Source: Cladosporium sp. IMV 00045 (taxonomy: Eukaryota; Ascomycota; Dothideomycetes; Cladosporiales; Cladosporiaceae). From it: DNA of 54,154 nucleotides. Every line of letters starts with the position of its first letter. Position 1 is the first letter of the stretch. The position numbers were made by a program, and so were the translations under genes. The DNA lies in contig MSJI02000180.1 of assembly GCA_001931905.2 (NCBI GenBank), forward strand, positions 1-54,154. The letters are read 5' to 3'. Below, in pieces: positions 1 through 11,061 of the stretch. The notes under the pieces are model-generated. The model made no database searches, was not told the DNA's origin, and saw nothing but the letters and a program-made list of their open reading frames with translations.

Positions 1-1209
1 AAGATGTTCTTGTTGGTGGCCTCTTGCTTGCGCGTGAGATTGAGGTTTTCCTTTTCGAGGCGCTTGGTCTTCTTGGACATCTCCTCCATCTCCTTGCGAA
101 ACGTCAGGAACAGGTCGTTGCTGTTGTTTAGCGTGTCTTCTACCTGCTGCGGAGTCAGTCAGTTACCTTTACTGACAACCGTAGCAAAGTGCGTGTTGCC
201 CGAGACAAGGCGGGGGTTGGGGGGCAAAGAGAGGGTTAATAACAAGTCTCAAAAGACGTACCTGCTTAAACTTCTCCACGTAGACATTCAGCTGCCCTCT
301 AAGCTCGTTTTCCGTCTGACTGAAGGTGCTGACCTGTCTTGTTAATTGATGGCTTTTGCTGAGTTCTGATTCTTGCGCCTTCTTGAGCTGATCGTGCCGT
401 GACATCTGATATGCAATCTCCAGGTCCTTCGTCCGTAGCATTGACTGAAAATACAGCTCGCGCAGCTCGTACTGATGTAAGAAACTCGTGAACTTCTCCC
501 GGAAAAGCTTGTCTTGCTCCATGTCCGCCGACTGTCTTTCTGGCGCTCGTCGGTCCATGATGACCTCCTCAACGTCCAACACGAGATTCTCCAGCTTGCG
601 ATGCAGTTCCTCATTCCGGTCGCCACCACTCTCCTTCTCGTCCCGCAAGTCCTCCTTGAGCTTCTTATTCTCTCTCGTCAATTCCCTGCTCAGCTTCTCC
701 AACTTATCCTTCATCGCCTTCTCCTTTGTGAGGTTCTTGCTGACCTCCTCCTTCTCCTTCTGCAACTGATCTCCCCGCTTCTTCGCCTTGACGTGCTCCC
801 GCTCAACCCTCTTCATATCACTCAAGAGCTCACTGTACTTGCGCTGGACAATATCGAGCTTGCTGTTATGCGGCTCCATAGTCCCCAAAAGCTGGCTCAG
901 ATCTCTATTCGCCTTCTTCACCTCAGCCTCGATTTCTCCTTCCTCCTTGGCGGTCTCGGTGCTCGACGCTTCGAGCTGCGAGATCTTCGACAGCAAAGCC
1001 TTGTGCGCATCATTGGGATCGCCAGAATTAGCAGCCGCTTTCTTGACTTTTCCCGATTTGCCTTTGGGCGCCGGTGCGTTGCTCGGAGGAGGTGGAGGCG
1101 CAGCAAGGGAGGTGTCGGAAGCCGATGCCTCGCGACTGTATTCCACGGGCGAGTTTCGCGCGCTGTTCGCAGGCAGCGGCTGCTGGTTGTGGTTGGCCAC
1201 GGCCGCCAT
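1..1209 (-). CDS. Taxilin family coiled-coil protein (3' end outside window)
   Basis: Taxilins are long coiled-coil proteins that bind syntaxins and ribosome-nascent-chain factors and act in vesicle traffic. Exon 1 (262-1209) starts at the ATG at 1209 with a low-complexity Pro/Ala/Ser head of about 60 residues. A heptad-rich coiled coil then follows to the end, very rich in Lys and Glu. The segment around LRTKDLEIAYQ and LNVYVEKFKQ is the typical taxilin core. A 118-bp intron (144-261, donor GTACGT, acceptor CAG) joins FKQ to VEDTLNNSNDLF, the conserved block preceding the RKEMEEMSKK run. The frame is open to base 1, so the C-terminus is missing because of the window edge. The gene is divergent from CYM1. 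The family call is firm; the trafficking role is family knowledge. Confidence 0.88.
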
Positions 1210-1920
1210 GTCTGCCTACTGCCAGGGTGTCTCCAGTCGCGGTGGGTTGGTGTATGCGTTCACGCTCCAGTGATTGTGTCTGATGCGCTCCCGCGCGGAC
1301 GTATCCTCCCGCCGTGCTAAGCGGAGACGGACAGAAGGCTCTGCAGGAGATGCCAGTGCAGCATCGAAGGGCCAGGAGAGCGCAAAGAGATGTCGGAGGA
1401 GGAAAGTAGAGTAGGAACGGATATGCAGGATGCGGCAGGGAGGTGTGTGATAGGTCGTGGAGAGGTCGTGGCGAGGTGGAGGAATGCAGGCGGGCACGAG
1501 GCCAGAGAAGGCCGGGAGACGGTGGGTGGCGGCGTCAGTCCGGGCGCGGGGAGAGGCGGTGATATCTGTGCTGGTGTATAGATTTTACAAGCAAAGGGCG
1601 ATATGTATATGCTGGTATTGTATGGGGAGAGTGTGCGATGTCGCGAATGGCATGTGAGAGAGATGCTGTGTGCATTCGCCAGTAGCAGCGAATCGTCTCT
1701 CTCTGCTCTTTCCTTGCAACGGACTGTTCCCGCCTCTCTCTCCGCCGTCTCTTCCAGTCCGTGCGGCTTGCTTAGATCCAACTCTACTGCGACTACTGAC
1801 GGATGACATCTGAGGCATGCGAAGTGAGATCTGCAAGTGAAAGTCCACTTACTTTCTATCTTGTCCTCCTCTTCTCTAATATCCCTCCCTATACCATCTC
1901 CTCCTCACATTCATCTGGTG
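1210..1920. other. Divergent intergenic region, taxilin / CYM1
   Basis: This 711-bp gap separates two divergent start codons and should hold both promoters. Open frames on either strand (one of about 154 codons at 1317-1781) show Pro/Ser/Leu-rich composition with no recognisable domain and look like chance. No clear repeat was seen. Confidence 0.6.
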
Positions 1921-4900
1921 ATGCTCTCAGCGCTGCGCTCAGCGCGTGTGGCGCCTGGCCTCTCATCATCGCGCCTGCAGAGCCTCGCCGCAAGTCCTCG
2001 CCGTCATTATGCCTCGGCCTTAGATTCTCTCCCAAAGGCGGGTGATCGCATTCATGGATTCACTCTGCAAAAGGCGAAGCATGTGCCTGAGCTCGAGCTG
2101 TCGGCGCTCCTCTTCCAGCACGACAAGACCGGTGCCGACTACCTGCACGTCGCAAGAGACGACGAGAACAATGTCTTCAGCATCGGCTTCAAGACCAACC
2201 CACCAGATGCCACTGGTGTGCCTCATATCCTTGAACATGTAACCCTGTGCTCAAGCGAGAAGTAAGCAATGCAGTAGGATCATATCACCTGTAGGACTAG
2301 TTATTGACACTTCAGGTAGGTATCCCATTAGAGATCCCTTCTTCAAGATGCTCCCTCGTTCTCTTAACAACTTCATGAACGCCTTCACCACCCTCGATCA
2401 CACCATGTACCCTATTGCAACTACAAACACCAAGGACTTCCGCAACCTCATGACCATGTACCTCGACTCCACACTTCACCCTCTGCTCAACAGATCGGAC
2501 TTCATTCAAGAGGGATGGCGCATTGGACCGGAGAACCCAGCTGAGCCTGCGGATGCGACGGGTAAAGATTTGGTATTCAAGGGTGTTGTCTACAACGAGA
2601 TGAAGGGACAATTCTCCGACGCGACCTATTTCTACTATATGCGATGGCTGCAGGAGATCTATCCTTCGTTGAACTTCTTCGGCGGCGAGCCTCAGAAGAT
2701 CACCGACCTCACATACGACCAGCTGCGCGCTTTCCACCAGCAGCACTACCACCCAAGCAACAGCAAGATCTTGACCTACGGCAACACTCCCGTGCAGGAG
2801 CACCTTGAGATTGTTGGAAAGGAGCTGGACAGATTCACAAAGATCGCGGTTGATCAAGAAAACAAGATGCCCAGATCATTAAAGGATGGCCCTAAGGATA
2901 TCGTTGTCCACGGTCCAGTCGACCAGATGGCACCGCCGGATGCGCAAAACCGTACTTCTATCGCATGGACCATGGGCGATAGCAACAACATCCAAGAGTC
3001 TTTCGCTCTGAACGTTGCCACCTCTCTTCTTATCGACGGCTACGGATCCCCTATGTACCGCGCTCTGATTGAGTCAGGCCTTGGAACAGATTTCTCTCCC
3101 AACACCGGCTACGACTCTCACACTGCCAAGGGCACTTTTGCTCTCGGCTTGAACGGTGTCTCAGACGAGAATCTGCCCAAGATTAAGGAGACCATCATGG
3201 CTGAGCTGAGAGGCGTGCTCGCCAACGGTCTCGACCAGCAGAAGGTAGAGGGCGTGCTCCACCAGCTCGAGCTTGCTCTCAAGCACAAGACTGCCAAATT
3301 CGGTATCAACGTCGTTCGTACCGTCCAGGGTCAGTGGTTCAACGGCAGAGACCCCTTCGATTCGCTCGAATACGACAGCATTGTTAAGAAATTCAGGAAG
3401 AACCTTGCTAAGCCGCGTTACCTTGAGTCTCTGCTTGAGAAATATCTTCTCACCGATGAAAACCTCACATACACCATGAAGCCTTCAGCTACATTTGCCG
3501 AAGAGCTTGCGGCCGAGGAATCCGAGCGTCTTCAGAAGAAGATTGCTGAGGAAGCGGAGAAGCACAGCAGCCCTGAGAAGGCCTACGAGTTCCTTCGCAA
3601 ACAGGAGCTGGATCTTATGGAGGAGCAGGACTCCGGCCGTCTTCAGTCCAACGACTGCCTTCCCATGCTCAACGTGAGCGACATCCCCAGACAGCAGAAG
3701 GACATCACCCTCCGCGACAGCTCCGTCGACCACGCCAAGGTGCAGTGGAGAGAAGCCCCTACAAACGAGATGACCTACTTCCGTGCCATTGCTCCGTTCA
3801 AAGACCTGCCCGACGAGCTCCGCATGCTTGTCCCGCTCTTCTGTGACAGTTTGATGCGCATTGGCACCAAGAGCAAGAGCATGGAGGAGATCGAAGACCT
3901 CATCAAGCTCAAGACTGGCGGTGTCAACGTTGGCTATCACGCCGCTGGCTCGCCGTTTGACCTTCAAGGTGCCGAGGAAGGAATCAGCCTGTCTGGTCAT
4001 GCTTTCGACCGCAACGTGCCTGCCATGTACGAGCTTCTCCAGACTGTCCTCTTCGAGACCGACTTCGAATCCCCCAGAGCATACAAGATGATCAGGGAAC
4101 TGCTGCAGTCCGGCGCCAGTGGTGCTGTTGACGCAGTCGCCGGCAGTGGACACATGTACGCGGCCATGTACATGAACGCCGGCCTGAAAGCCAGCGGCAA
4201 GATGGCCGAGCAGACCGGCGGTCTGACCCAAGTCAAGCTCATCGCCCGCCTCGCCGCGGCCGAAGAAAACGACGAAGCAATGGCCGAGCTCGTCAAGAAA
4301 CTGAAAGCCATCCAAGCCACCGCCGTCGCCAACATGAAAACCAACATGCGCGTCGCCCTCACCTGCGGCGCCGACGCCACGGGTCCTAACGAGCAAGCCC
4401 TCAAATCCTTCCTCGCCTCCACCGCCTCCACAAACTTCACCGCTCCCTCCGTCGACCTCTCCGCCCAATCAACGACCTACCCCACCAGCGGCCACACTTT
4501 CTTCAACATGCCCTACCAAGTCTCCTACTCCGCGCTCGGCCTGCCCACAGTGCCCTACGTCGACCCCCGCGGCGCCTCCTACGCCCTCCTCGCCGCTCTC
4601 CTCACGCACAAACACCTCCACCACGAAATCCGCGAGAAGGGCGGCGCCTACGGCGCCTTCGCCTACTCGCGCCCGATCAACGGCGTTTTTACGCTGTCGT
4701 CCTACCGCGACCCGAACCCGGAGAATACTCTGAACGTCATGAAAGACGCGGGACGATGGGCGGCTGAGCGGGAATGGACGGCGCAGGAGCTGGAAGAGGC
4801 GAAGTTGACTGTCTTCCAGGGCATTGATGCGCCTGTCAGTGTGAATGCTGAGGGGTTGTTGAGGTTTGAGGTCGGCGTGACGAAGGAGATGGAGCAGGAG

Positions 4901-5083
4901 AGGAGGGAGAGGTTGCTGGATGTTAGTAGGGAGGATGTGAGGAAGGCGGCGGAGGATGTGGTCAAGGGGCTTGGGGAGGGGAAGGGGAATTTTGTGCTGT
5001 TGGGGCCGAGGAAGGGGTTTGTTGATGAGAAGACTTGGAAGGTCGAGGATATGGCTAAGGAGTTGGCTGAGTCGGCTGCGTAG
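1921..5083 (+). CDS. CYM1: Presequence protease, mitochondrial M16C metallopeptidase
   Basis: This is the matrix protease that degrades cleaved mitochondrial targeting peptides (Cym1/PreP/MOP112, pitrilysin family M16C). Exons are 1921-2261 and 2320-5083, giving 1034 residues, close to the usual 950-1050. The first 35 residues are rich in Arg, Ser, Leu and Ala without acidic residues, as expected of a matrix presequence. The inverted zinc motif HILEH lies at residues 102-106, followed by the family block up to [11 protein letters not shown]. An M16C-associated middle region and a second M16-like half follow. The intron (2262-2319, GTAAGC...GGTAG) falls inside the Lys codon of EKYPIRDP. A closer CAG four bases upstream of the chosen acceptor would give an immediate stop. 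The start at 1921 is preferred over 1837 because it begins the presequence directly. The last 110 codons are markedly G-rich. Confidence 0.95.
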
Positions 5084-5825
5084 ATTTAGGGTTGTTGTTT
5101 TTGGTGGTTGATGCATGTGGATGTTTGTTGTGAGATCTTTCTTTTCGGGATTAAATCATGGCGAGATGGTGTAGATACCCAGCTCTTGAGTGTACGATAG
5201 GCGATTTTGCATAGATGTAACTGTATATAAGATTCCAGACTCTTTACACAGAAAATAAAGCCCACCGAGATATAACCTCACTTCACCACCCCCTCCCACC
5301 AACCACCCTAACGCCTCACGAACCACCAGTACCTCTTCCCTCCCCTCCCCACGCACAGACCCCATCTGACCTCACTGTCTCCGCTCCCTCGCTCTTTCCT
5401 CCTGCAATCCCACCCCGTCGTCGCCACCCCGCCACTCTAATTCTTCCTCTTTCCCAATTGGGCAGGCAGGCCTCTATCACATGCCAACTTATCCTCACAC
5501 CACCCCTCGTTCCCGCTCCCGCTCTTGGCGGAGCGGAGGCAGCAATAGAGTGCACATCAAGCGGAGCGCGAATTCTCGCTTTCTTGCCTTCGTTTTCAAC
5601 ATTTCGCAGTCGTAAAGGCGACCAGCAACTCAGCGCCAACTTGGCTACAACGCTGCGAGAACACTGCGGCCCGCATGCGGCACACTGCGACGACGGCCCG
5701 ACACCAAGCGACAGCAGAACAAAGCGACCGGCGGCCTTGCGTTGAGCGAATGGGCAGAGTTACTGACTTGGTTTGCAGAGCACCTGTCAATCGACAAAAC
5801 TTGACATTCGCTAAATACCAATATC

Positions 5826-5960
5826 CAACTACTAATCGCCAGCTACTAATCGCCAACTAATTAGCAACTACCAATCGACAAATCTCGCCAACTGATCAAC
5901 AACCACCAATCCGACAGCCACCATTCGACAAACGACCGATCTCGACCAATTTCGACCATT
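5826..5960. repeat. Degenerate short tandem repeat (about 14-16 bp unit)
   Basis: Variants of CAACTACTAATCGC recur head to tail (CAGCTACTAATCGC, AACTACCAATCGAC, CACCAATCCGAC, CACCATTCGAC). Spacing is irregular, about 14-16 bases, and decays to the right. It lies in a gene-free region. No function can be assigned. Confidence 0.6.
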
Positions 5961-6625
5961 CTGGGGAGGAGGGGACGTTCTTCACTATTTTAACCACTTC
6001 TTTGACCCCCCTGCTCGGAGGAGAGGGGATGAGGCTGAAACTTCCGACGCGCGACGGCGTGGACGGTCCTCGTACCAGATGTCCACAAGTCCGTCGGAGT
6101 CCATAGGGCCCATGTGGACCTATGGGCTTGTTGCGCCCGCCTTCGCTAGAGGATCCGCGACCCGCCTTACCCTGAGAAGTCGCTTCTCTTTCAAAGGGCG
6201 GGCCCGGACGGAAAACGCTTTTCTTGCGCCTTCAAAGGCCCAGGATAAGCTGGATCGCCTGCGTTCTCGCGCGTAGGTCCTCGAGGGTGCGGCCGACCAA
6301 CTTGATGCACGTGGGCAATCTCCGGCGGGGGATGCTCAGAGGGTATCAGGGTTGGCAGCTGGTCACTAAATCCGCCGGGGGAGGGTGGCGGTGTGAAGAT
6401 GGGGCGAGCAGACGGGTGGTAATTGGCGGGAGTCTGGTGGAGACTCCATGTCCAGGTGGGTGCCGGAAGGCGGGCGGTGGGAGGGCATGTTGGCGTGAGT
6501 TGTCGTTTGACCAGCGGTATCTGATGATTCCCCCGCCGGTTCCTGAGCATGCGCGCTGTCTTGCGACCGTCGGCCTTCGTTCTCCCATCGAGGTGGAGGA
6601 CAGGGGAGGATGGGGACGTGGGAGG

Positions 6626-6728
6626 TGGGAAGTGCTCCTCGGAGCACGAACCATTTGGGCATTTGGGACGTATGCAGTGAGAAGTGCTCCTCGTAGTACG
6701 ATCACTGCAGGCATCCGGGCTCTTCGAA
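6626..6728. repeat. Imperfect direct duplication, 52-bp offset
   Basis: The 12-mer AAGTGCTCCTCG occurs at 6630 and again at 6682. Flanking bases also align (AGCACGAACC with AGTACGATCA, then GCATTTGGGA with GCATCCGGGC), so about 50 bp appear duplicated in tandem and then diverged. Confidence 0.6.
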
Positions 6729-6923
6729 CTGTGGTAAGTTCTTTCCGATCCCCGATGACGCTTTGAAGGTCTGCCGGTCGCTTTGTTCTGCTCTTCGACA
6801 ATCCCATCGACACCCTGGACTGGCCATGAGATGCAGGTAAGTAACTCCTTCGTGTTGAGCTCACCGCAGCAGTCCGCATTCGAGATAGATTGGGTCCATT
6901 GGCTTGCCACAAGACCCTCACAT

Positions 6924-7976
6924 TTAGAGCTTGCTCTTCGCACCACCAAGGTAACTCTGCTGCGTCTTCAAAACTTGCACACATTCAGTAACCATCTCCT
7001 CCAGGATCTCTCTCGCAGGCTGGACCTTCTCAATCACACCCGCCACTTGGCCCATGAGGAAAGGAATATCGAACTCCTTATCTTCCTCCATGTCTTTCTC
7101 CAACGGCGTGACACCGCTATCGCACAACTTCTTAATCTCCTCCGGCCGATCCACCTCCCACGAGCGAATGTAATCGTTCATCTTCACCCTTAGCGGTCTG
7201 CCAGAAACAACAAGCGTCCTCAGCGTATCCTCAAACGCCGCACTCACCACAGCCTCCTTATGCAACTCACTACACCCCGCCTCCTTGGAAGCCACAAACC
7301 GCGTCCCAACCCACGCACCCACCGCGCCAAAAGACAACATAGCCGCCAAGGATCGACCATTATAAATTCCCCCCGCAGCAACAACCATAGCCGGCTCCCC
7401 CGTCAACGGACTCGTATACTGCTTCGCCACATCCACAACGGCAGGGATGAGAATACTCGTGGCAATATCCCCCGTGTGCCCGCCTCCCTCGCCACCCTGC
7501 GCGCATACAATGTCCACACCAGCCTGCAGCGCTTTGCGAGCGTGCTTCGGATGCCCAACCATATTCATGATCAGAATCCCCGCCTCGTGCAGTCGCTTAA
7601 TGACATGCGCAGGCGGCACGCCGACAGCGCTCACGAACAAGCGCGCCTTCTCCTCGATCACAACGCTGATAAGTTCGTCCAGCTGGCCGTGCGTGTAATC
7701 GTGGTTCGTCTTCCTGGCAGATCCACCGACTTGCGGCAAGGCGAGATCGACGCCAAAGGGGAGATCTGGTTGTGCAAGATTGGCTTTGAGCTCGTGGATG
7801 ATTTCGCGCATTTGCGTCGGCGTGTAGCCCAGTCCGCCGATGGTGCCGAGGCCGCCGGCGTTGGAGACCGCGGCTGCGAGGGGGCCGGAGGAGGTTCGCG
7901 CCATGCCCGCAAGGAGGATGGGGTATTGGATGACAAGGAGGGTGCAGAGGGGGGTTTGGAGGGTGGGTGGTGACAT
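6924..7976 (-). CDS. Nitronate monooxygenase (2-nitropropane dioxygenase family)
   Basis: This FMN enzyme oxidises alkyl nitronates such as propionate 3-nitronate to the aldehyde or ketone plus nitrite, with a protective or nitrogen-scavenging role. A single exon of 350 residues matches the family length. Visible family blocks are PILLAGMA near the N-terminus, SNAGGLGTIGG (about 38-48), the phosphate-binding stretch AQGGEGGGHTGD, the AAGGI block, and GAVGAWVGTRFVASKEA. The ATG at 7976 is chosen because the 53 upstream in-frame codons are Thr/His/Lys-rich with no family similarity. The coding strand is C-rich at the 5' end and G-rich at the 3' end. Substrate and class cannot be fixed by eye. 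Confidence 0.92.
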   Translation of the reverse strand: MSPPTLQTPLCTLLVIQYPILLAGMARTSSGPLAAAVSNAGGLGTIGGLGYTPTQMREIIHELKANLAQPDLPFGVDLALPQVGGSARKTNHDYTHGQLDELISVVIEEKARLFVSAVGVPPAHVIKRLHEAGILIMNMVGHPKHARKALQAGVDIVCAQGGEGGGHTGDIATSILIPAVVDVAKQYTSPLTGEPAMVVAAGGIYNGRSLAAMLSFGAVGAWVGTRFVASKEAGCSELHKEAVVSAAFEDTLRTLVVSGRPLRVKMNDYIRSWEVDRPEEIKKLCDSGVTPLEKDMEEDKEFDIPFLMGQVAGVIEKVQPAREILEEMVTECVQVLKTQQSYLGGAKSKL

Positions 7977-8748
7977 GGTGGATTTGGTTTTGGTGGTGAT
8001 TGGGTGGCGAGTGATTGATTGATGAGTGGGTGGTGTGTCGTTTCTTTGCTTGAAGTGCTGATGATTGGTGAAATCATCGATCGAGATGATTAAAATGCGA
8101 TCACTGGTCTTGCTACATGTACATGGATGTTTCAATGTTCTTCTTTCTCATGTCGGCAATGTTCACATTCGCTTGTCGGCTGTAGGGAGATGAAGTGAGG
8201 TCGGCTGGCGCGGGGAGTTGGCTTCGAGCCTCGGTTCATGTCAACGATCGCTCGAGTCAAGAAGCGAGCGAGCAACACGGAATGGCAGGTTCCGTTCTAA
8301 CCAGGGCGAGTGAATGATCTGTGTAGTAGTCACGTGTATCTAGCATTGATGATTCGCATCGATAAGCTATTGAATGGATTGCCGACATCGCGTGAAACGC
8401 AACGTGAGATGAGGAGCAGCAGCCAAGTCAGGACCACATTCTAGGCTTTCCAGCGCCGCTACTTGTCTATTGTAGTAAGAGTGACAGATTGAATGAATAC
8501 GTGTGTTGTGATGATTACTTGGACGCGTTTTGAGTAAGCCAATGCACATCGGCTGTTACGGGAGAATGAAGCCATGCTTCACAACAAGTGTTTTATGAAC
8601 GAGTCACTCACGAGGAACACCGAGATGATCTCACACGAGTCCATACATCAAACAATATTGTTTTTGTTCTCTATACATTCACATAACTATATCAGCAATT
8701 CACAGCCTGTATCAACCATCCCCTACCTCCCTTCTTCAAGCCCAAACC
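7977..8748. other. Intergenic region, nitronate monooxygenase promoter side
   Basis: These 772 bp lie between the start of the nitronate monooxygenase gene and the stop codon of the HEL2 homologue, both on the minus strand. The region is relatively AT-rich. No repeat, RNA gene or coding segment was recognised. Confidence 0.6.
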
Positions 8749-11061
8749 TTAACCCCACTGAAACATGACCTGCTTTCCCTTCCTCCCCTTAACCTGCCTC
8801 TGCGCCGGCTCTTCCGAAGGCGTCGAAGGCCCCGCACTACTACCGCCACCCCAAGCGTTGACAGGAGTACTGCTGTTACTCGCGCGAATGACACCAGCGC
8901 CAGAGTAGCCAGGTGAGAAAACGGTGCTCGTAGGCTTGCGAGCAGCGGGCAGGGAAGGGAACGCATCACCGCCGTTGGAGAGGTTCTGTGAGGACTGGCT
9001 GCGGCTTGGCGTCGGGCTGGGGCGGGCGGAGCTACTTGCTGAACTGGAAGGTTTGGGAGCCAGCCAGCTTGGTGTGGGAGCTGGAGCGGCGGGTTTGTTT
9101 CTGGTTGGAAGGGCTGGGAAGGCAGGGCCGGTCGAGGCGGCTGATACGGGCGGTCTCTTAGATGCCGCCCACGTTGCTTGACGGCCCACGGCGCCTCGGG
9201 AGCTCTGCGCTGTTGAACTCTTAAGTTTCAGCACGCGCGAAGATCCCACGCCTGCGCCGAGCACGCCTGCTGATGAGGATGAGCCGGGGCCGGATGGACC
9301 GGGCAGGGATGGGTAGTCTTCGTTGATCGCTTTCCAGTCTGACCATGCTTTGAGAAGGGCGTCGCGCTTGCCTGGGATTTCGAAGATGTCGGCGATTTCT
9401 TTGACGAGCTTGCCGAGCTCGTTTGAAGATGTGTCGAACAGAGAGAAGAAAGTGTCGATGAGATTGGGAGCGGTGATGGCGCCGTTGCGGAAGTCGCTGA
9501 TCCTTGCTCGGAAGTCGTTCAGCTTGGTCTGATCATTGCCCAGAAGATTGGACGCACGCTCGGTGACAGCTGCGTGTCTGAGGCGACGGGCTTGCTCTGC
9601 CGGTGTTAGCTGCTCACTGGCCACGGGGGGAGCAGGCATAGCGCCGGCTGGCGGCTGAGCAGGTCGAGGCTCGTGAGTCGGTCGAGGAATGACCTGCGAG
9701 GGAGGCTCGGGCTGTGAAAGCTGGCCGCCGAATGTGCGGCTGGACACTGACTGCGCACTCTGAATTTCTCGTGCTCGCTGGTGGGCGATTTCGGCTCTGC
9801 TCATGTGCTGCGATGTTGTCGGCGGAGGTCCTTCAGCATTGGGATCTCTGCCACGACCTCCCCTGCCGCGGTTCCGACCACCACGTTGGGGCCGATCGTC
9901 TGAGTACTCTGAGCGATAGTTGAAGCCAGAAAGATCCACCCTCCTTGCATCCTTCGTCAGTCCGTTGGGATGTGCCTCAACTTGATGCGCTTTCAGGTCC
10001 ATAGCCGAATCAAAGACAACGAACTTCTTCTCCATACATTCGGCATCGGTACAAGGATAGTGGTCTTTGTTGAAGTGTTGCTCCAGCGCATTGTAGTCCA
10101 AGAAGTAGCGGGGGTTGTTAGCATCCGTTACTCGGTCACACAAGTGGCAGCGCTCGTGCCTGTCGCGGCAATGGGTGTACAGCTCATCTCGTCCGTAAAA
10201 TCGTTGTCTGCAAAAGCCACACTCTGGATGCCCTTCGAATCCAGTCTGCTCAGAAGAGCCAGGTGTGTCGTCGCCGTGCTTCTCATGCTTGCGCAGCTCC
10301 TGTTGCGTGAAGAGCTGGTGTTCGTGCGTAAAAACCTTCTTGTTCCTTGTACAGAGATCACACATGACCTTTTGATGTACTGTGCGAACGTGACGGTGGA
10401 GGTCGGGCCAGCCCAAGCAAGCAGCATCGCAGCTGGGATCCGGGCAGTTGTAGCGCAACAAAACAACGGTGTCTTCAAAGATTTCTTGCTTCTCGTAGCT
10501 GATTCCCATGTTCTTATCATCCCGGAAGAAGTCCGTTGTCGAGTAGTCTTCAAAGCGCTTTTCTGGGTCGTCCGTGAAGATAACAGTTGGCGATTCTGTG
10601 CGACAATGCGCGCAAGCCTTCGTTTTGTACAACGCTCGCAGACGCAGCGCGCAGACATGGCAAGTCCTATGGTTACAAGGTGCTACGCTGTGGTGATCGA
10701 CCGGCGAAGCGCAAATAAAGCAGACATCCGAATCGTCGTCGTCCTCGCCTTCAGCATTTGGAGCTGCTGGCGTTGGACGACTACCGAGTTGTTGCGCAGG
10801 CTGAGGGTTTTGATTTTGTCCAGAGACAGAGCTCTGTCCTTGCGACTGCGCGCGATCCCTGTTCCCACGGCCGCCTCTGCCTCCACGGCCTTTGCCCTTT
10901 CCTCGACCACGAGCACTGCCACCCTCTCCTCCGTTTGCTGTGCTGTTGCCCTGGTCCATGGCAGTACCTCCACGACCACCACCAGATCCTCGCCCTCTTC
11001 CCCTACCTCCTCCTCCCCCTCCTCTTCTGCCAGCGTTCCCTGAATCTTGCACGGAAGACAT
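8749..11061 (-). CDS. HEL2: RING-type E3 ubiquitin ligase, Hel2/ZNF598 family
   Basis: Hel2/ZNF598 senses collided ribosomes and ubiquitinates small-subunit proteins such as uS10, starting ribosome-associated quality control. The single exon encodes 770 residues. The head (about 1-110) is an RGG/Gly-Arg-rich disordered tract that probably contacts RNA. A C3HC4-like RING follows at about 115-155 (CFIC, CNHRTCHVC, CAHC). Four closely spaced C2H2-like fingers come next, including CPDPSC, CDLC, CGFC and CHLC, in the order typical of ZNF598. The rest is Pro/Ser-rich with a short conserved helical block (LNDFRARISDFRNG) around residues 520-560. The start at 11061 (MSSVQDSG) is preferred over an in-frame ATG 40 codons upstream, whose extension has no similarity. 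It is divergent from the CSA-like gene. Confidence 0.93.
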   Translation of the reverse strand: MSSVQDSGNAGRRGGGGGGRGRGRGSGGGRGGTAMDQGNSTANGGEGGSARGRGKGKGRGGRGGRGNRDRAQSQGQSSVSGQNQNPQPAQQLGSRPTPAAPNAEGEDDDDSDVCFICASPVDHHSVAPCNHRTCHVCALRLRALYKTKACAHCRTESPTVIFTDDPEKRFEDYSTTDFFRDDKNMGISYEKQEIFEDTVVLLRYNCPDPSCDAACLGWPDLHRHVRTVHQKVMCDLCTRNKKVFTHEHQLFTQQELRKHEKHGDDTPGSSEQTGFEGHPECGFCRQRFYGRDELYTHCRDRHERCHLCDRVTDANNPRYFLDYNALEQHFNKDHYPCTDAECMEKKFVVFDSAMDLKAHQVEAHPNGLTKDARRVDLSGFNYRSEYSDDRPQRGGRNRGRGGRGRDPNAEGPPPTTSQHMSRAEIAHQRAREIQSAQSVSSRTFGGQLSQPEPPSQVIPRPTHEPRPAQPPAGAMPAPPVASEQLTPAEQARRLRHAAVTERASNLLGNDQTKLNDFRARISDFRNGAITAPNLIDTFFSLFDTSSNELGKLVKEIADIFEIPGKRDALLKAWSDWKAINEDYPSLPGPSGPGSSSSAGVLGAGVGSSRVLKLKSSTAQSSRGAVGRQATWAASKRPPVSAASTGPAFPALPTRNKPAAPAPTPSWLAPKPSSSASSSARPSPTPSRSQSSQNLSNGGDAFPSLPAARKPTSTVFSPGYSGAGVIRASNSSTPVNAWGGGSSAGPSTPSEEPAQRQVKGRKGKQVMFQWG

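Larger units (their letters stand above)
5084..6923. other. Long gene-free region with degenerate repeats
   Basis: No gene is recognisable in these 1.8 kb. The first part (about 5280-5460) is C-rich and pyrimidine-rich. A degenerate short repeat follows at 5826-5960, then a GC-rich block (6000-6720) that is open in several frames on both strands, as expected from composition alone. An imperfect direct repeat lies at 6626-6728. No protein domain, terminal repeat or coding periodicity was convincing. The GC-rich block could be a decayed mobile-element fragment, but nothing identifies one. Confidence 0.5.

Noticed and set aside
1317..1781. 154-codon minus-strand frame between taxilin and CYM1
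   Set aside because: Its composition is Ser/Pro/His-rich with no domain, it lies in a promoter region, and overlapping frames on both strands are equally open.
3485..4468. 327-codon minus-strand frame inside CYM1
   Set aside because: It is antisense to a conserved protease exon and shows no recognisable domain.
6191..6949. 252-codon minus-strand frame in the gene-free island
   Set aside because: All three minus frames and one plus frame are open here because of GC content. There is no similarity, and the frame runs into the nitronate monooxygenase gene.
9970..11043. 357-codon plus-strand frame opposite HEL2
   Set aside because: It is an antisense shadow; the RING and zinc-finger motifs are on the minus strand.
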